Positions 1-12,322 of a DNA stretch of 64,000 nt are shown here, one piece after another. Source of the DNA: Hymenolepis diminuta (lineage: Eukaryota > Platyhelminthes > Cestoda > Cyclophyllidea > Hymenolepididae); NCBI GenBank assembly GCA_900708905.1, contig CAADRB010000002.1, positions 5,341,390 through 5,405,389 on the forward strand. The letters are read 5' to 3'. The translations under genes and the position numbers were made by a program. The notes beneath the pieces are model-generated. The model did not search any database. It worked only from the letters and a program-made list of their open reading frames with translations, and was not told where the DNA came from. Position 1 is the first letter of the stretch; each line of letters starts with the position of its first letter.

Positions 1-3000
1 AAAGTCCACTTGATGAAAGCGTGCAGTCGCTTTTGAACTCGAGTTGAGTCGGTTATAAAAGCCGAAGGAGGATATATAGAATAAAATCTAGGTTAATAAG
101 TATTATATTTACTTGTTTTGTTATAAGAAATTATAGGCTTCAACTGTTAACAGTTTCATTATCTATTTCCCTAGAAGTGCGTAAGGCGTTTTCGGATGCC
201 TTGTATAAAAGTAATCCTCGATGATGCCACATTCGTCAATTTCATCTTCATTAATGCTAATAACTTCTAACCTCGTGACTTTCAGACCAGAATTTACCGG
301 GGAGGTTGGGAATGCACATCACCGCATGATCATGAAGTATAAATTTGAAAATTTTGTAGGGAGTTTTTTGTTTATTTCAAGGTAAAAGGGTAAAATGAGA
401 CTAAGATATGCAATTCAATCAAACAAGAATATTTAATTATAAATACTTAGACAAGGATGCCTAGTTTTATTCAGTTATATTTGACAGTTTCATCTAAATA
501 ATAATTATGAATATCTGAATCCATCTTACCCAAAAATGAGGGGTATTGTGAGACCTGAAATGCGTAGTAGATTTTTATTGCAGCCTTGTTTCTCTCTGAA
601 AATTATGTTTGCGCAGCAATAGGTGGTAAAATATCTGGTAACTGCGTTATTTTCTAAAGTATAATTATTACGATAGGATGCTGTTCAATTTTTTAATGTT
701 AGGTTGGTTATGCTAGTCCACCTTGAGTAAACACAGCTTATGGAGCTCTGTTAGCTTAACAATTTCAGCTACCTCACCCCTGCAATGTTAAATCTGTAAA
801 CTGCGGAATATCGTATAAGATCATTTACCTTCTCAAGGATTGAAAGAAAAAAAGTTAATTGAAGTGGCAAAAACCGACTCGTTCTCATTAAAAGATACCA
901 GTCAAAGAGTATTGAACATCGTAGACAAGCACTTGCTACAATCCAGGGGACGAATCATGAAACTAGAATTTTTGAAAGTTAACTGCCCATCTAGTAAATA
1001 TTGCACAACCTGAGTTCGAAAATCTAGTGAAGTAAAACCTTGACCTTACTCTCTGTCTCTTTTTACTCCCCTCTTATCATTTGCTAGACTCTGCTAGTCG
1101 ATGTCAGTTGCTTCCTACTGTTAAAAATTATATTTTTATATTACTGTAAGTAATAATATCGATAAAAGTACAACATGGTAACCACTATGGTAATTTTAAG
1201 TTTGACTATAAGTAGACCTTTACATCACCGCCACAATTAAACTAGAGATCTACTATGTTATAACGATCCATTCAGATAGATAGTTAATAACGGGAGCGAT
1301 TGCAGAAAGGAAGTTCAAACTTTCTACCTTTATTTGCTAAGGGCAGGATTCAGGCACAGCATGTGAATGACAAAATTGTTGCCACTATACAGACCAGTCT
1401 TTGTGAGGAAAATAGAATAGTTTACTCTCATGGCAGAAAATGTCCCCTGCTATATTTTCTGGTCAGAAGAAGGTTCCTTGATCATTAAACTACCGCCATC
1501 CATCATCTGAGCAGTGATAGAACAGTTTTACAAAAAGATGTCCATGGATTAAAATCCTTGTCCCTCTATGGTACGCTAATATAAGGCTTCCAAAATGAAT
1601 ATATGTACCGCACCCTATGAACGCATATTTCAAGTGATCATTTTAGATGAAGAGCAGCAAATCTTTATATTCATAGACATCAAGAATAGTCACATTACTC
1701 TATTAATTACACTATTAAGAGACACTTACATTTTTGATACTACACTCCGAAAAAAAAAGAAGCTGAAATAGGAAATAGAACATGCTACGAAAGTAGCTAG
1801 TGGGCATAATATACGCTTACTAGATCAAACACACAACTTTTGAATGAATTTGCTTACTCATAAGGGTATAATGTTACTAAACCCACATTTAAATAAAATG
1901 GAAAATTACTAATCGAACCATCAAATATATTAACAGGTTCCTTACCCGAATGAATAAGACAAGTTTTCGGTGGCACTTACTTTTTTCCATTCATTAGTGC
2001 TATTCCTTTTGGCCCATTGCAAATTAGTAGGGAAAAGTAAATTATTTCCACTAGAAAGGAATGGATCAAAAGATATATGATGCGAGCTTTCATCCACTGC
2101 ATATGAAAGAGAAGAGCTTATTGAGTTACTCCATTATTTATGTATAAGAGTGTAAATTTTCCTTGATAAAGCTGAGTTCAAATATGATTTTGCGGTCACT
2201 AACAATCCAAGTAAGTCTAGAATAGATGTGACCATTCCAAACACATTGAGCGAAGATATTGAAGATATTCAGTACCTATTACTATCAACGAAAATATTTC
2301 ATTTTCATTACCATAACCTGTCATTTTACTCACCTTATCTTTCAATTTAATTAATATTGAAGCTCATATATCTTCCGGGAGCTACAATAGACTCAGATTC
2401 AGTGTAATTTTAGGTAGAAGGATAAAGTGCTTTACTTTCAAAATACTTTGTTTATTAAAAGTCTACCACAGAAAATAGGAAACTTCTTTACAAAATTAAT
2501 TTTTGAGAGTCAACTCACTGGAGAAGGCAGTTTTATCCTAATTAACTGCTAAAATGTCAGGAGCAAGCGGGTTAAGCGACCTGAAGTCCATCTGCGCGAC
2601 ATAAATCGCTCATCCAGGGAAAAATCCCAAACGTTGGGGTCTTGAGTTATGATTTTGGCTATTATATAAGAGTGGTTCAAGTTCAGGCATCCAATGGCAA
2701 TGTGGTTAAAATATGAATTAAATACCCCGCTCGGGCAAGCATAACAAAGGATCTGATGTAAATTTCGAGTCGATTTCGCTTGTTTCATCTTGGGAAAATT
2801 TTTTATTTCTTTATATTTAAGCATATCAACAGTATATTTAGGTATCATATTAAATAAACTGAATTTGCATCTAATTGCAAGAGTAGTCAACCTAGCTAAT
2901 TATCGATGGTCTCCAGCTAGTTACCATTTTCCCAACCGGATAACTGATAAAACGCCTTCATTACTTCTGACAACAACCTGACTAGGTTGTTTAAATTGTC

Positions 3001-4377
3001 AGATTTTCGAGTTGATCCCAGACTGATGTGTGTGAGTGCTGATACAAGGTGCTTCTAGATTTCCTTAATCTTCTCCATAATACGCGGGTAGGATAAAGTT
3101 GAAATAGAATGATTATTTCAAATTTCTCACTCTTTTCTTTCAAAAGTTTGATTCATTGAAATATTTCATATTTTATCTCTGGAGTTCGTTACTTTTCTTA
3201 AAACGACTAATATCTTTTTTCATTGTTAAATTTTATTGTTTAAACGATATATTTTGACATCTTATTGGCAGTGAACAACGACCTTCTCACCAAAAATGTC
3301 ATTCAACATTCACAACATGGCCATTTTTCCAGAAAAGAGGATATCTTATTCACAAATTCTGATCCCGCGTCTTAAATTTAAGTCAATTCCCACATTTGAG
3401 AACAAAAGAAACTCAAATTTATGAGGAGAGATTGATGACAGCTACAGGAAAATTTTCTGAAATGAATTGAATTCAACAGAAGGCGCATCTGAAAATAATT
3501 TCATTTAATGATGCTATCTAAAAATATTTGTGAACGCATTTTTGAAATAATTTATTATTGTAGTATTAATAAGTTTTGCTATGTTTGAAAGGATTTTCTA
3601 GTGTCGTCCACCTGTTCATGACTGAAAGAAGATACAAATAGATCAAGATTGGCATTCACTTAAATCAAATGTTCAAAAAGCTCTGGTAGCAACTCATGCA
3701 GAAATCCGACACCAATTGACAAGAGTCGATCTTCGGATATTGCAGAACAAAGTATACCCTTTATGAGAAAGTGGAAATCTCCACGCTGCTCAATTGTTCA
3801 GAATACGGACGTCATTACACAACATCTTTGTTTGACAAGGGAAAGCTATTAGCGGTTATTTTTCCTTTGTATTTTCTCTTCCTATTGATATTTCTTAATT
3901 ACAGATAAGTAAAATAAGGATATTATTGATGCTTTTAGAAAACCGGGTTAGAATTCCAATCCCCAAAGGTGTCTATTTTTCCCTCAAGGTGTTTTCTTGA
4001 CGAAATTTTGTGCCTAAGTGATCAGACAAATCGTATATATTGATATTAATTCTCCGTAAGATTTGTCACAAGGTTTATCAAACTGAAATGTAATAAGGCA
4101 CTCAAATGCACACAAAAATTACAGCACCGATTTAGAATTTAAATAACCGAAATCTTTTCCTCTCTTTTTTCGTGAGATTCTGCAGTCTTCATGTTACCTG
4201 ATTCTGAATGAAAGGGATAGATTTCAATACTATTTTGAATATTATTTGCCGAACAACAAAACTATAAACACGTTATAAAGACAATCAACAAAAATCTCGT
4301 ATTTAGTGAAATATGGACGTCTTAGAAGAAAGTTAATCTCAAAGGGCTTTAGGAAGCGTAGTCTAAATAAATCTTTA
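1..4377. other. gene-poor AT-rich DNA
   Basis: No exon, RNA gene or clear element recognised. A GC-richer patch at about 2550-2770 carries a minus-strand 113-codon frame (DPNVWDFSLDERFMSRRWTS) with no known motif; it may be an old repeat. Confidence 0.5.
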
Positions 4378-4600
4378 TTACGAAAAATATGATAAATCAG
4401 AAAAATAATATAAAAGGGCGTAAGATGTATAAGATATATGGAAGGTGGCGTACGTGGAGTGAGAGAACGCGTCCACGATGACCACAATCTTCCCTCTTAG
4501 AAAGGGACACGATGGTGAGTATATCTGCTGATCTAACCAATGTTCACCGTTCTCCATGTTCTGTCCACGCTCTGTGCTCATGTAAAATTGCGTGCAGGGA
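4378..4600 (-). mobile_element. probable gypsy integrase core fragment
   Basis: The minus-strand frame contains PFLRGKIVVIVDAFSHSTYA followed by TFHISYTSYALL. This resembles the gypsy integrase core string with GP, a strand ending IVVDAFSKWPE, and the following helix. Local GC is higher than in the flanks, and a stop ends the frame at 4378. The first catalytic Asp motif upstream is not clear, and frames change around it. The subfamily looks different from the intron-7 copy (VDAFS versus VDSYS). It is a short decayed fragment. Confidence 0.5.
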
Positions 4601-7600
4601 AGTGGGTCCGTATTAATTGGTATGAAATCTAGCTAGATTAGACATGAGCAACAGTGTTTCAGAAATGTATATGTTTGTATTTATTCAGCACTAAGTCAGT
4701 AAATTAAGATAGATCACCAACTACCCCCGTGGTAACCTATCTTTACAAACGACTTGACTTATTTCAATATCGTGTACCTGGTCTATCGTGGAGTATATCA
4801 TAATTTAATACATATAGCAAACAGAACAAGATGTATTCATGATATCTAGTAAACCAATTGAAAACACTACAGAAAAAATGACAGCATAGTGCAAAAGCCA
4901 AAAAATGCAGGAGGCATTAGAGAACATCACTAAACATCCTCCATGCAATCTTCTAGATTTTCCTATTTTTAGATCATACATAAGGAATTTTGATAATTTA
5001 AATACCAGACCCTATTCAGCAGATGAGTAGGGAATTTCAACCTTCCATTTTCGCAATGTTCAGCTTTTTAATAGCTAAAAACGTGTTTGGTTTTCTTAAT
5101 GCTTTATACGTCCCCTTGGAGGAGACACTGTTTAACTCTAAGTAGGAAATATTCACTTTAACGAATTAACTGGTCTTCAAAGAAATCAGACGCAGAATTA
5201 CAATTAAACATAGAATAAAAGTTAATTACAAATATATGGACTTGGAGATTTTGCGGTCTTTCGACGTGGTTCTGTCCTTGAGGTCTTATATCTATTTTCC
5301 CTATGCGACTTTATCGCTAATCGATGCTCCTAAAACGACCACCCAGAAATCCTTGACGGAAATGAGACATTTACCCGAACCTACAGCGTAGTGCCATCTA
5401 AAAAGAGAACTAAGTCGAAATTGAACTCTTATGACAACTGAACGCTTACAACCTCAACTGATAAGGTATCTCTTAACGGTTAAAGGAAGTAATTAACTTA
5501 TTCAGACCAGCTGGTTCTATTAAATCCTACAGGACTCCATGTTAATGCTCATGAAAGTATTAAGTTATCAACATACTATGAAGTTTGAAAACTTATTCAA
5601 GTGGGAAGATCATTACAAAGGTACATTCTAAGATCGATGTAAGGATCTAGAACTGTTATACTAAACACAAGTGAAAAGAGTTTTCAAAATGAAATCTCCC
5701 GAGGGTCAAGAAATTTCATGCGAATTCACATGAATTTTTATGTTATGTTCCTTCCATGTTTTATTTTTATATCAAATCAGAAACCACTGACAGTAACGTG
5801 TACGTGCAAGACATTTGAAAGATGTCTAAATGAGGGGCTAATTTGACGCAACCTTTTCTTGACGAATCTAATGTCCTCATTTTTCTCAGCAAGCTATTAA
5901 ATTAGCTTTGATAGTTATGAATTTGTTATTTCATTCATACAGGCAAGCTAACCTAGGATTAAATAATTTTACTCAAACACTCACTGTGTGCTAAGTCACG
6001 ATTCTTCCTACCGAACAGTGCGATGGGTGAGTGAGTTAACACTGAACAATTTTTCAAATGGTTTGGTAAGATATTTTTAAACAATTACACTCAAAAGCTC
6101 TTGAGAAACACTTCATTCTGACCTTTTCATTTTTCAGACGTTGGTGGCTTCCTTATTTTACACAAGATGCGTCGCCAAGAGATTTCAAATTTTGCTTTGT
6201 TTACTGAAACAGTATTTCCCTAGAATGTATTTAATGTTTCCAGTTATTTTTGAAGTAAGTATGCGTGGTTTTCAAGCAGTAAAAAACTCAACTTTATGAT
6301 GGACCACTTACAATGCAATAATTAACAGATTTCAACCGGATACACAATTTGGATATGTGCTTGTGCTACTGCAAGCACATAATCTGATTAACTATGTGTT
6401 CTCATGTTTCTTGATTGAAGTCGCTAAAAATTTTCCCAAGTTTATTAAGGACGATGTTTACTGCACTAGATTTGAGTCAAAGATAGGTATTCTGAAATCA
6501 CTCAGATTAAAAGATTTCATTCTATAACTCCTTTTTTTGACAAGAATTAACCAATATGGTTAGCTATCACATCACTCAGTGAGCATCAATGACCTCTGAT
6601 TAGGCAGAATTACGAGTTGACCTCTGCGCTTCTGACACAGTGTGTCAATGCCAAGTTCATATCAACCTATTTGCCTTAGTGAGCTTTAGATTTTTCTTTT
6701 ATTTTAGTAATTAAAATTTGAAACGCTGGTGATTAAGATAGACTAAGTTCTAATTTAAAATTTTTCGTTACAAGTTGCTGTAGCGGAAACCGTTTCCTGT
6801 ATCATGCGCTAACCCGATGGTCAAAAGAGCTTATTTAATTATTTGCCAATTCCCTTTCGTTAGTTTCTGAGATTCCTAAAATGATGGTAGAGTTCACTTT
6901 CACAATCCTCCTCGCACCGAAAAGATCGTCATTTGAAATTAAATCGTCACTCATATTATGCAAACAAGTCTTAGCTGATTTGAAATCTTTAGTAACTAGT
7001 CTTAAAATATCATTAAAAAATTTGGCATACTCAGGTGATAAAGAAAGACCTGAGGGTGTGGGGTAACAAAATACTAGCTATGCTCTCATCTCGTGGATAT
7101 GGCCTATTGATCTTAAGTGGATCCGTTTTGAAAATGGATTTTATTTAATAGTTTACAAAATAAATGGGGGGTTTCTGAACTGCTTGATCCAGACACAAAT
7201 TATTGCCACTTATCAAAATGAAATGTATATAATTTTGATTTATCAGTATCATAAATTGATGTCACAAGAGTCTATCAAAGTAGAATTATTTCCATTATTT
7301 ATTATCTTCATACAATTTAGTGAAAACAAATGAGATAAAACTAAACTATTTACCTAGAACGCTTTCAACCATTTAATTATCTAGGACATGAATTTCACAG
7401 AAAGTCAGCAATTATCGCATACTTTGATTTACTGCTGCATATCTTTGTTGTTAATTTTAAATAAAAGTTGATTTTCCCCAAGACAATATTGCATAGTGCG
7501 AGACTAACGAATGGTAGTGCGAAGCATTCGAGAGCACATCTAACAAAAAGACGAAGTGAACAAATCTGAAACAGTCCGTTAATATTCGTATCCAATGCTG

Positions 7601-8880
7601 GCTCATTCACAGCTACCGCGGTTGGCCATTATCTTCGGTGGAATTGGAGATATTGTCATAACTACTACTTGTCAAAAATCTGCTCATATTAAATTTAACG
7701 GTCATAATTCAGCAATGTTCTGTTTTCACAGGAGAAAAAATTAATGAAAATGTTTGTGTAATTTTACCTCTTTTGCCAGTAAATTACATTATCCAAATTA
7801 TAATTTAATTGAGATCGTCTTTAGTGCGCACATACTCATAATTCTGCATTCCCTATTTGTCGGCTGATGATTTTTATCGGTTATTCATGAAGGAACAAAG
7901 AATGCGAAATCTGTCACCTCCCTCTTCCGTACCACGAAGGCCTTCTATCTCAACCAAGGTACCACTCACTAAGTGTTGACACTTTTTACCTTCCCTTAAA
8001 AATCGCAATTCTCCTCCTATTTCCTTCCTCCCTTCCGTCTCATTCATTTCCATTCATCCATCATACAGGTCCTATGTAATACTTAGCCTTCTCATTTTGG
8101 AAGGGCTGATGTTATTTGTGAGCCTTTAGGAAAATCATTTGTTTTGTAAGCGGATTTCTAGACCTAATTTGATCGAGTTCTCAAAGTTCTTTTACCGTCT
8201 CGATTGGTTCAACGTTAAATCCATTATTTCAAATAGAAATATCAGAAGAAAATATTACTAAAAATGCCGCAATTGCCAAAGAATGCAATAAGGATAATTA
8301 TGAAATTTCCTCATATAAATTAAATGTTTAGGCACGAGACAATCCATATTTAGCTCTTGGGAAATTTAATAGTATTGTTTTTTAATAGTCCGACGCAGGT
8401 TGATAAACAACTTGGGGGAAATTTGGCTTAACTTCGACCCTGGAAGACCATATTAAATTGCAATCCATAACACGCAGGTAAATTTTGTTTTTCCTCTCCC
8501 CACAAGCTATTAATCGTTCAAGAGAACTAAATTCGTGCAATTCAATATATGCCATTTTGCATAAAGCCTGCTACGAAGGGAATAATCGATTTAATTGTTC
8601 CAAACTACGATTTGAAATGTTGAAGCATTTTAAAGAGATTGAATAAAATGGTAAAATTCGTGACAAATTTCGTTCAAATTATTGCCAACCTTTCGGACAA
8701 ACAATGTAATCCACTAGGAATTAAGACGAGAAGGCTGGAAAATGAATAAATGCAAACGATCTGTGTAGGTGCTTTTTATCGTTCAGTGCTGGAAGACCTA
8801 TTACTTTCTGTTAGGCTTGGAGAAAGATATAAATAATAATATTTTCCAAGGCCGTTTAGAAAAGCCTTTTCAACGCCCAT
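4601..8880. other. gene-poor AT-rich DNA
   Basis: Nothing coding recognised. A perfect 10-bp hairpin lies at 6354-6381 and a pyrimidine-rich stretch at about 7910-8065. Confidence 0.5.
6354..6381. repeat. short perfect inverted repeat (hairpin)
   Basis: TATGTGCTTG and CAAGCACATA form a perfect 10-bp stem around an 8-nt loop. There is no T-run or flanking gene to give it a role. Confidence 0.7.
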
Positions 8881-9068
8881 CTTGAGTAGAGAGTAGCATC
8901 AAGGAGCTTTCGCGGTGAGAGATAAGACTTTAGTCACTCTCTAATATCAGCTAGACTTTATCAGTGTGGATGGTCATTCCGCTCACTGGATGTGCATTGA
9001 TGGGAACCCGTGATCTCTGACATGGCAGACAAACACGGCGACCTATGCGTCACTGGAGCATGGGAGGG
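8881..9068 (-). repeat. tRNA-like SINE copy 1
   Basis: Read on the minus strand, this shares a core with the copies at 35.7 and 48.4 kb: TCAGAGATCACGGGTTC (a B-box-like stretch), then a TGCACA-CCAGTGA block and a GAAT-CCA block. The upstream half would carry the A-box-like region, but it is more diverged here than in the other copies. The tail ends with TCTCTACTC. The family assignment rests on comparison among the copies in this window. Confidence 0.6.
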
Positions 9069-10967
9069 TTATTTTTTGCTGTACCCAGATTCTCAGTGTC
9101 CCGTCATATGACTAACTTCCTTTGAGACACGGCAACCATAGCATTATTGACTTCCCACTGTGTCTTTAAATGTACCTGGGTTATTAATTCACAACATAAT
9201 AATAAGATGGGTAGATCACATCCCAAAACTTAAATTTCATGATTCTTGCCCTGGATGTGAGTGAATTATTGTCTACGATATCCAGTGCACGTTGACAGTT
9301 CTTATCATTTCAATTTATTTTTCTTCTTGGGACTGAGAAGGCCAAATGATCATACATGATATTAGGCTATTTACATGATCATAACCTAACGGAGCTGAAG
9401 AAGATAATTTGTTAGTATTTTTTATTCTTCTTCTATAATCATATATCTCTTGTATTCCAGAATTTCTAATATAGGACATCAAGCATAAAGAATATGCAAG
9501 AAGGGGAGTTTTGTAGGTTTATTGCATTTATGCCCCTTAAATTACATGTTCCCAAAAATTTTTAAAGAACTTAATCAATTAAATGTATGCTTAACACACA
9601 AATTAAAACATTTTTTCCCAGTTGATCAAACACCGCAGTTATGCAACACCATATCTGGAAGTAATTTGCTTTAATAAGAAGAAATCACATAAGAGTAGTT
9701 TAAATTCTTAATTACTAATCTTCTACTGAAAAATTCACTTAATAAATTTAGAATCTCCTCGTTTTATGTTTAATCTTCCTCACGGATAATATATGAGAAA
9801 TGCTTAAAATGACAAGTCTCATTTCAGACCGAATAGATACCAAGGTCCTGGTATCGTAGTATACTGATCAAGAGAAATGATGAGAAATTTTAAGTTAATT
9901 TAAGCCTTGGAAGACACTTGATAATGATGAAAAGAAATTTCATTGTCTCATTCAACTCTAACCTCTACAGGGTTTATCCCTTTGTTAAAAAGTCATAGCA
10001 TCTTTACCTAATTCCCAGAAGATCAGAAAATACCTGCTTCTTGGAAATAATTTTATACTTGTAAGAAAACACACATTTACATAAGAAGCCGATATCCTAA
10101 TTATTCGATATAGACGGATGAATTCATATTCTACCTTTAATTAAGTACGCTTCGAGTAAGCACATATAATAGTGAGCTGATATTTTATTTCTTTGTAGCT
10201 CATTTATTTCGTCTTCAATTCTCATATGAGAGTGTATTCTGATCGTCCTGTTATATGATTGTCTATATTCTTCTCTCTCCAGGTTTTCCCTTTGCCATTC
10301 AATATTCGTCATCAATGTACGATCTTTTATTCGGATACTGATTAGCTATCCAATGAGTGTATTCTACCCCCTATATTAAAAAGTACATTACTCTGTGATC
10401 TCCCGTGTGCACGTGAGACCGGCTATATTCATAAATTTGAACAGGACCAAAAATTTATACCTGTATGTTATTCTATAATTCATTTCTCAGAAATTCTGTT
10501 TCACTGTTTGAGCAAAATTCTAAGTACTTCAATTTATAACAAAACACATCAGAATAGGAATAGTAATTAAGATGCATGATTATTGAAAATTGGCTGACAG
10601 TTTCACATTATAGAACTACTCCCTTTTAGGTAGTTAGGTGTTAGGGGGAAGTACGGTCAAAAAAAGGATCCATGAAAACCAGTATGTGGCATTTTGAATA
10701 CCCAAAGCCGTGAAATTGAAAAGCTTTTCCATATGCTTGAAATTTGCGGTTTGATATTAAACTTTCAAAGAGAGGCAATTACCCCTCGAATTACCCTTCA
10801 TTCAGCAATGAAATATCACTAGTTTTTAGACAAATTTTGTTCTGAAAAAACCATCTTTTTGGACAAACATAAAGTGATTCGTTGGTTTACGATCTACATA
10901 AGCTTAACGTTGTGGCCTTCCAGATAAGATAAAGAGAGAGAATACCAAAGACGACAGGAACTCTATA
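9069..10967. other. gene-poor AT-rich DNA
   Basis: No exon-like sequence, repeat or RNA gene recognised. Confidence 0.5.
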
Positions 10968-11112
10968 ATGACCTTGAAATACACAAACGGACCAATAATG
11001 TAAATATATGGGAGATATAACAGACATAAATAATATAAATGTTATTTTCTCAAAGAGAAATTTTTAATAAAATATTTATCCAGCATTAAAATAATATTTC
11101 CGTCTTGACGCG
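10968..11112 (+). repeat. AT-rich dispersed repeat, copy 1
   Basis: It starts near AATGACCTTGAAATACACAA and includes ACGGACCAATAATGTAAAT, then ATTTTCTCAAAGAGAAATTT, ending TTTCCGTCTTGACGCG. The same order of blocks is found at 12198 (same strand) and 30605 (opposite strand). I found no protein or tRNA signature in it. Confidence 0.65.
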
Positions 11113-11631
11113 TTCCCTTTCAAGCCACTCCTATTAGCACCTATGACCTCACTTGTAGAGTAAGTATTCAGGGATTTCGGGGAGTTCGCTGGTTTAGCCT
11201 TCCGAGTTAGGTTTTCGTTCTGGATTCAGCATTCATTCGCTATCCTTATGTCTTTACTTACATCACAATTTTTAAATGCATGACAAAGTGCAGTTCACTA
11301 AAGAGCCAACATTTAAATGGAGTTTAATGAGAGGAGACATTCTGGGACGCATTTTTACTAAAATTTCTTTTAATTCCATTCAAATAACAGTTTACGTCTG
11401 ACAACAGCTGATTCATGCCACTGTCACATTTAATTTTCGAATTTATCATCCATTGGCAAGATTCTTTAATTATTCCGAGGATTCGACAACGGGCATCAGT
11501 CAGACATATTTCTTAGACCACTCAAAAGTAGCAGACATTTGAAATAATTGGAAATAAAATAAAAAATTGGAAAGTTTAAGACAACACGACAAGCCTATGA
11601 CACCCAGCCTTCATCACGCATTTTGAAGGGA

Positions 11632-12006
11632 TCAAGATATCAAAGAGTTTTCTGAGTTCGGAGGACTTTTCACTAAACAATTCAGACAGTCAGGATAGTT
11701 TCGTCCGAAATCTTTCAGTTTTTCGTTTTCCGCAATTTCCAACCCCCATAACAAAAGGCTGATTTTTACTTTATCCGGAATAGAGGAAGACATCCTCATA
11801 TTTTTGAAACCAGTTAGCGTAAATTCGATCTGCTTCAGGTTCATAATGGAACACACTAATTTGCTGAACCATGGATTCTGCAAACGACCGGAGAGAGAGG
11901 AAATATCCAAGTTTTCTGGAGACGTCAAAAGAATTTCTTTCTGCTTATTCAGCATTGATTCATAATGCTTCTCCCGTTTCTTCTGCGTTGATGCATTCTG
12001 TTCCTG
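11632..12006 (-). CDS. exon-like open frame with stop (possible terminal exon of an unrecognised gene)
   Basis: The minus-strand frame of 124 codons follows a good acceptor (TTCTAACTC ... GAAACAG) and ends in a TGA stop. It starts QEQNASTQKKREKHYESMLN, a charged helix, and continues with ISSLSGRLQNPWFSKLVCSI and LKQIEFTLTGFKNMRMSSSI. Local GC is higher than in the flanks and codon use looks protein-like. I do not recognise a family; the LK.IEF pattern hints weakly at leucine-rich repeats. It enters in phase 0, compatible with the donor at 15187. It lies between two copies of the AT-rich repeat, so an element or pseudogene origin is possible. Confidence 0.35.
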   Translation of the reverse strand, partial: QEQNASTQKKREKHYESMLNKQKEILLTSPENLDISSLSGRLQNPWFSKLVCSIMNLKQIEFTLTGFKNMRMSSSIPDKVKISLLLWGLEIAENEKLKDFGRNYPDCLNCLVKSPPNSENSLIS

Positions 12007-12197
12007 CTGTTTCAACGGAACGAGTTAGAATTCTTCAATATTCAAAATCATTTACCGAGTAAAGATTTCAATTTCGAGTATTTTTACTTTGCAACTACAT
12101 ATTTTATGATCTACAGATACGATATCCCGGCTTTTAGACAAAGAAGAGAGTTGTGGTGAGGGAGAGCACAAGTCAGTTAGGTACTAAACGAACTTTA

Positions 12198-12322
12198 ACA
12201 GTGATCCTGAAAAATACAAACGGGCCGGTAATATAAATACATGGGTAAATACATTTTCTCAAGGGTGAATATTTAAAGACATATTTTTTTCGTATTAATA
12301 TAGTATTTCTGTCTTGACACAC
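12198..12322 (+). repeat. AT-rich dispersed repeat, copy 2
   Basis: It carries CAAACGGGCCGGTAATATAA, ATTTTCTCAAGGGTGAATAT and TATTTCTGTCTTGACACA in the same order as copy 1, about 1.2 kb downstream and in direct orientation. The pair flanks a minus-strand exon-like frame (11632-12006), so the two could be ends of one element, though their divergence argues for age. Confidence 0.6.

Noticed and set aside
1300..1488. 62-codon plus-strand frame
   Set aside because: It has protein-like parts but no motif, and it has no splice context.
2549..2890. 113-codon minus-strand open frame in a GC-richer patch
   Set aside because: No family motif and no splice sites; could be an old repeat, but one copy in the window gives nothing to compare with.
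4242..4487. 81-codon minus-strand frame overlapping the 4.4-kb integrase scrap
   Set aside because: Another phase of the same DNA without retroelement motifs.
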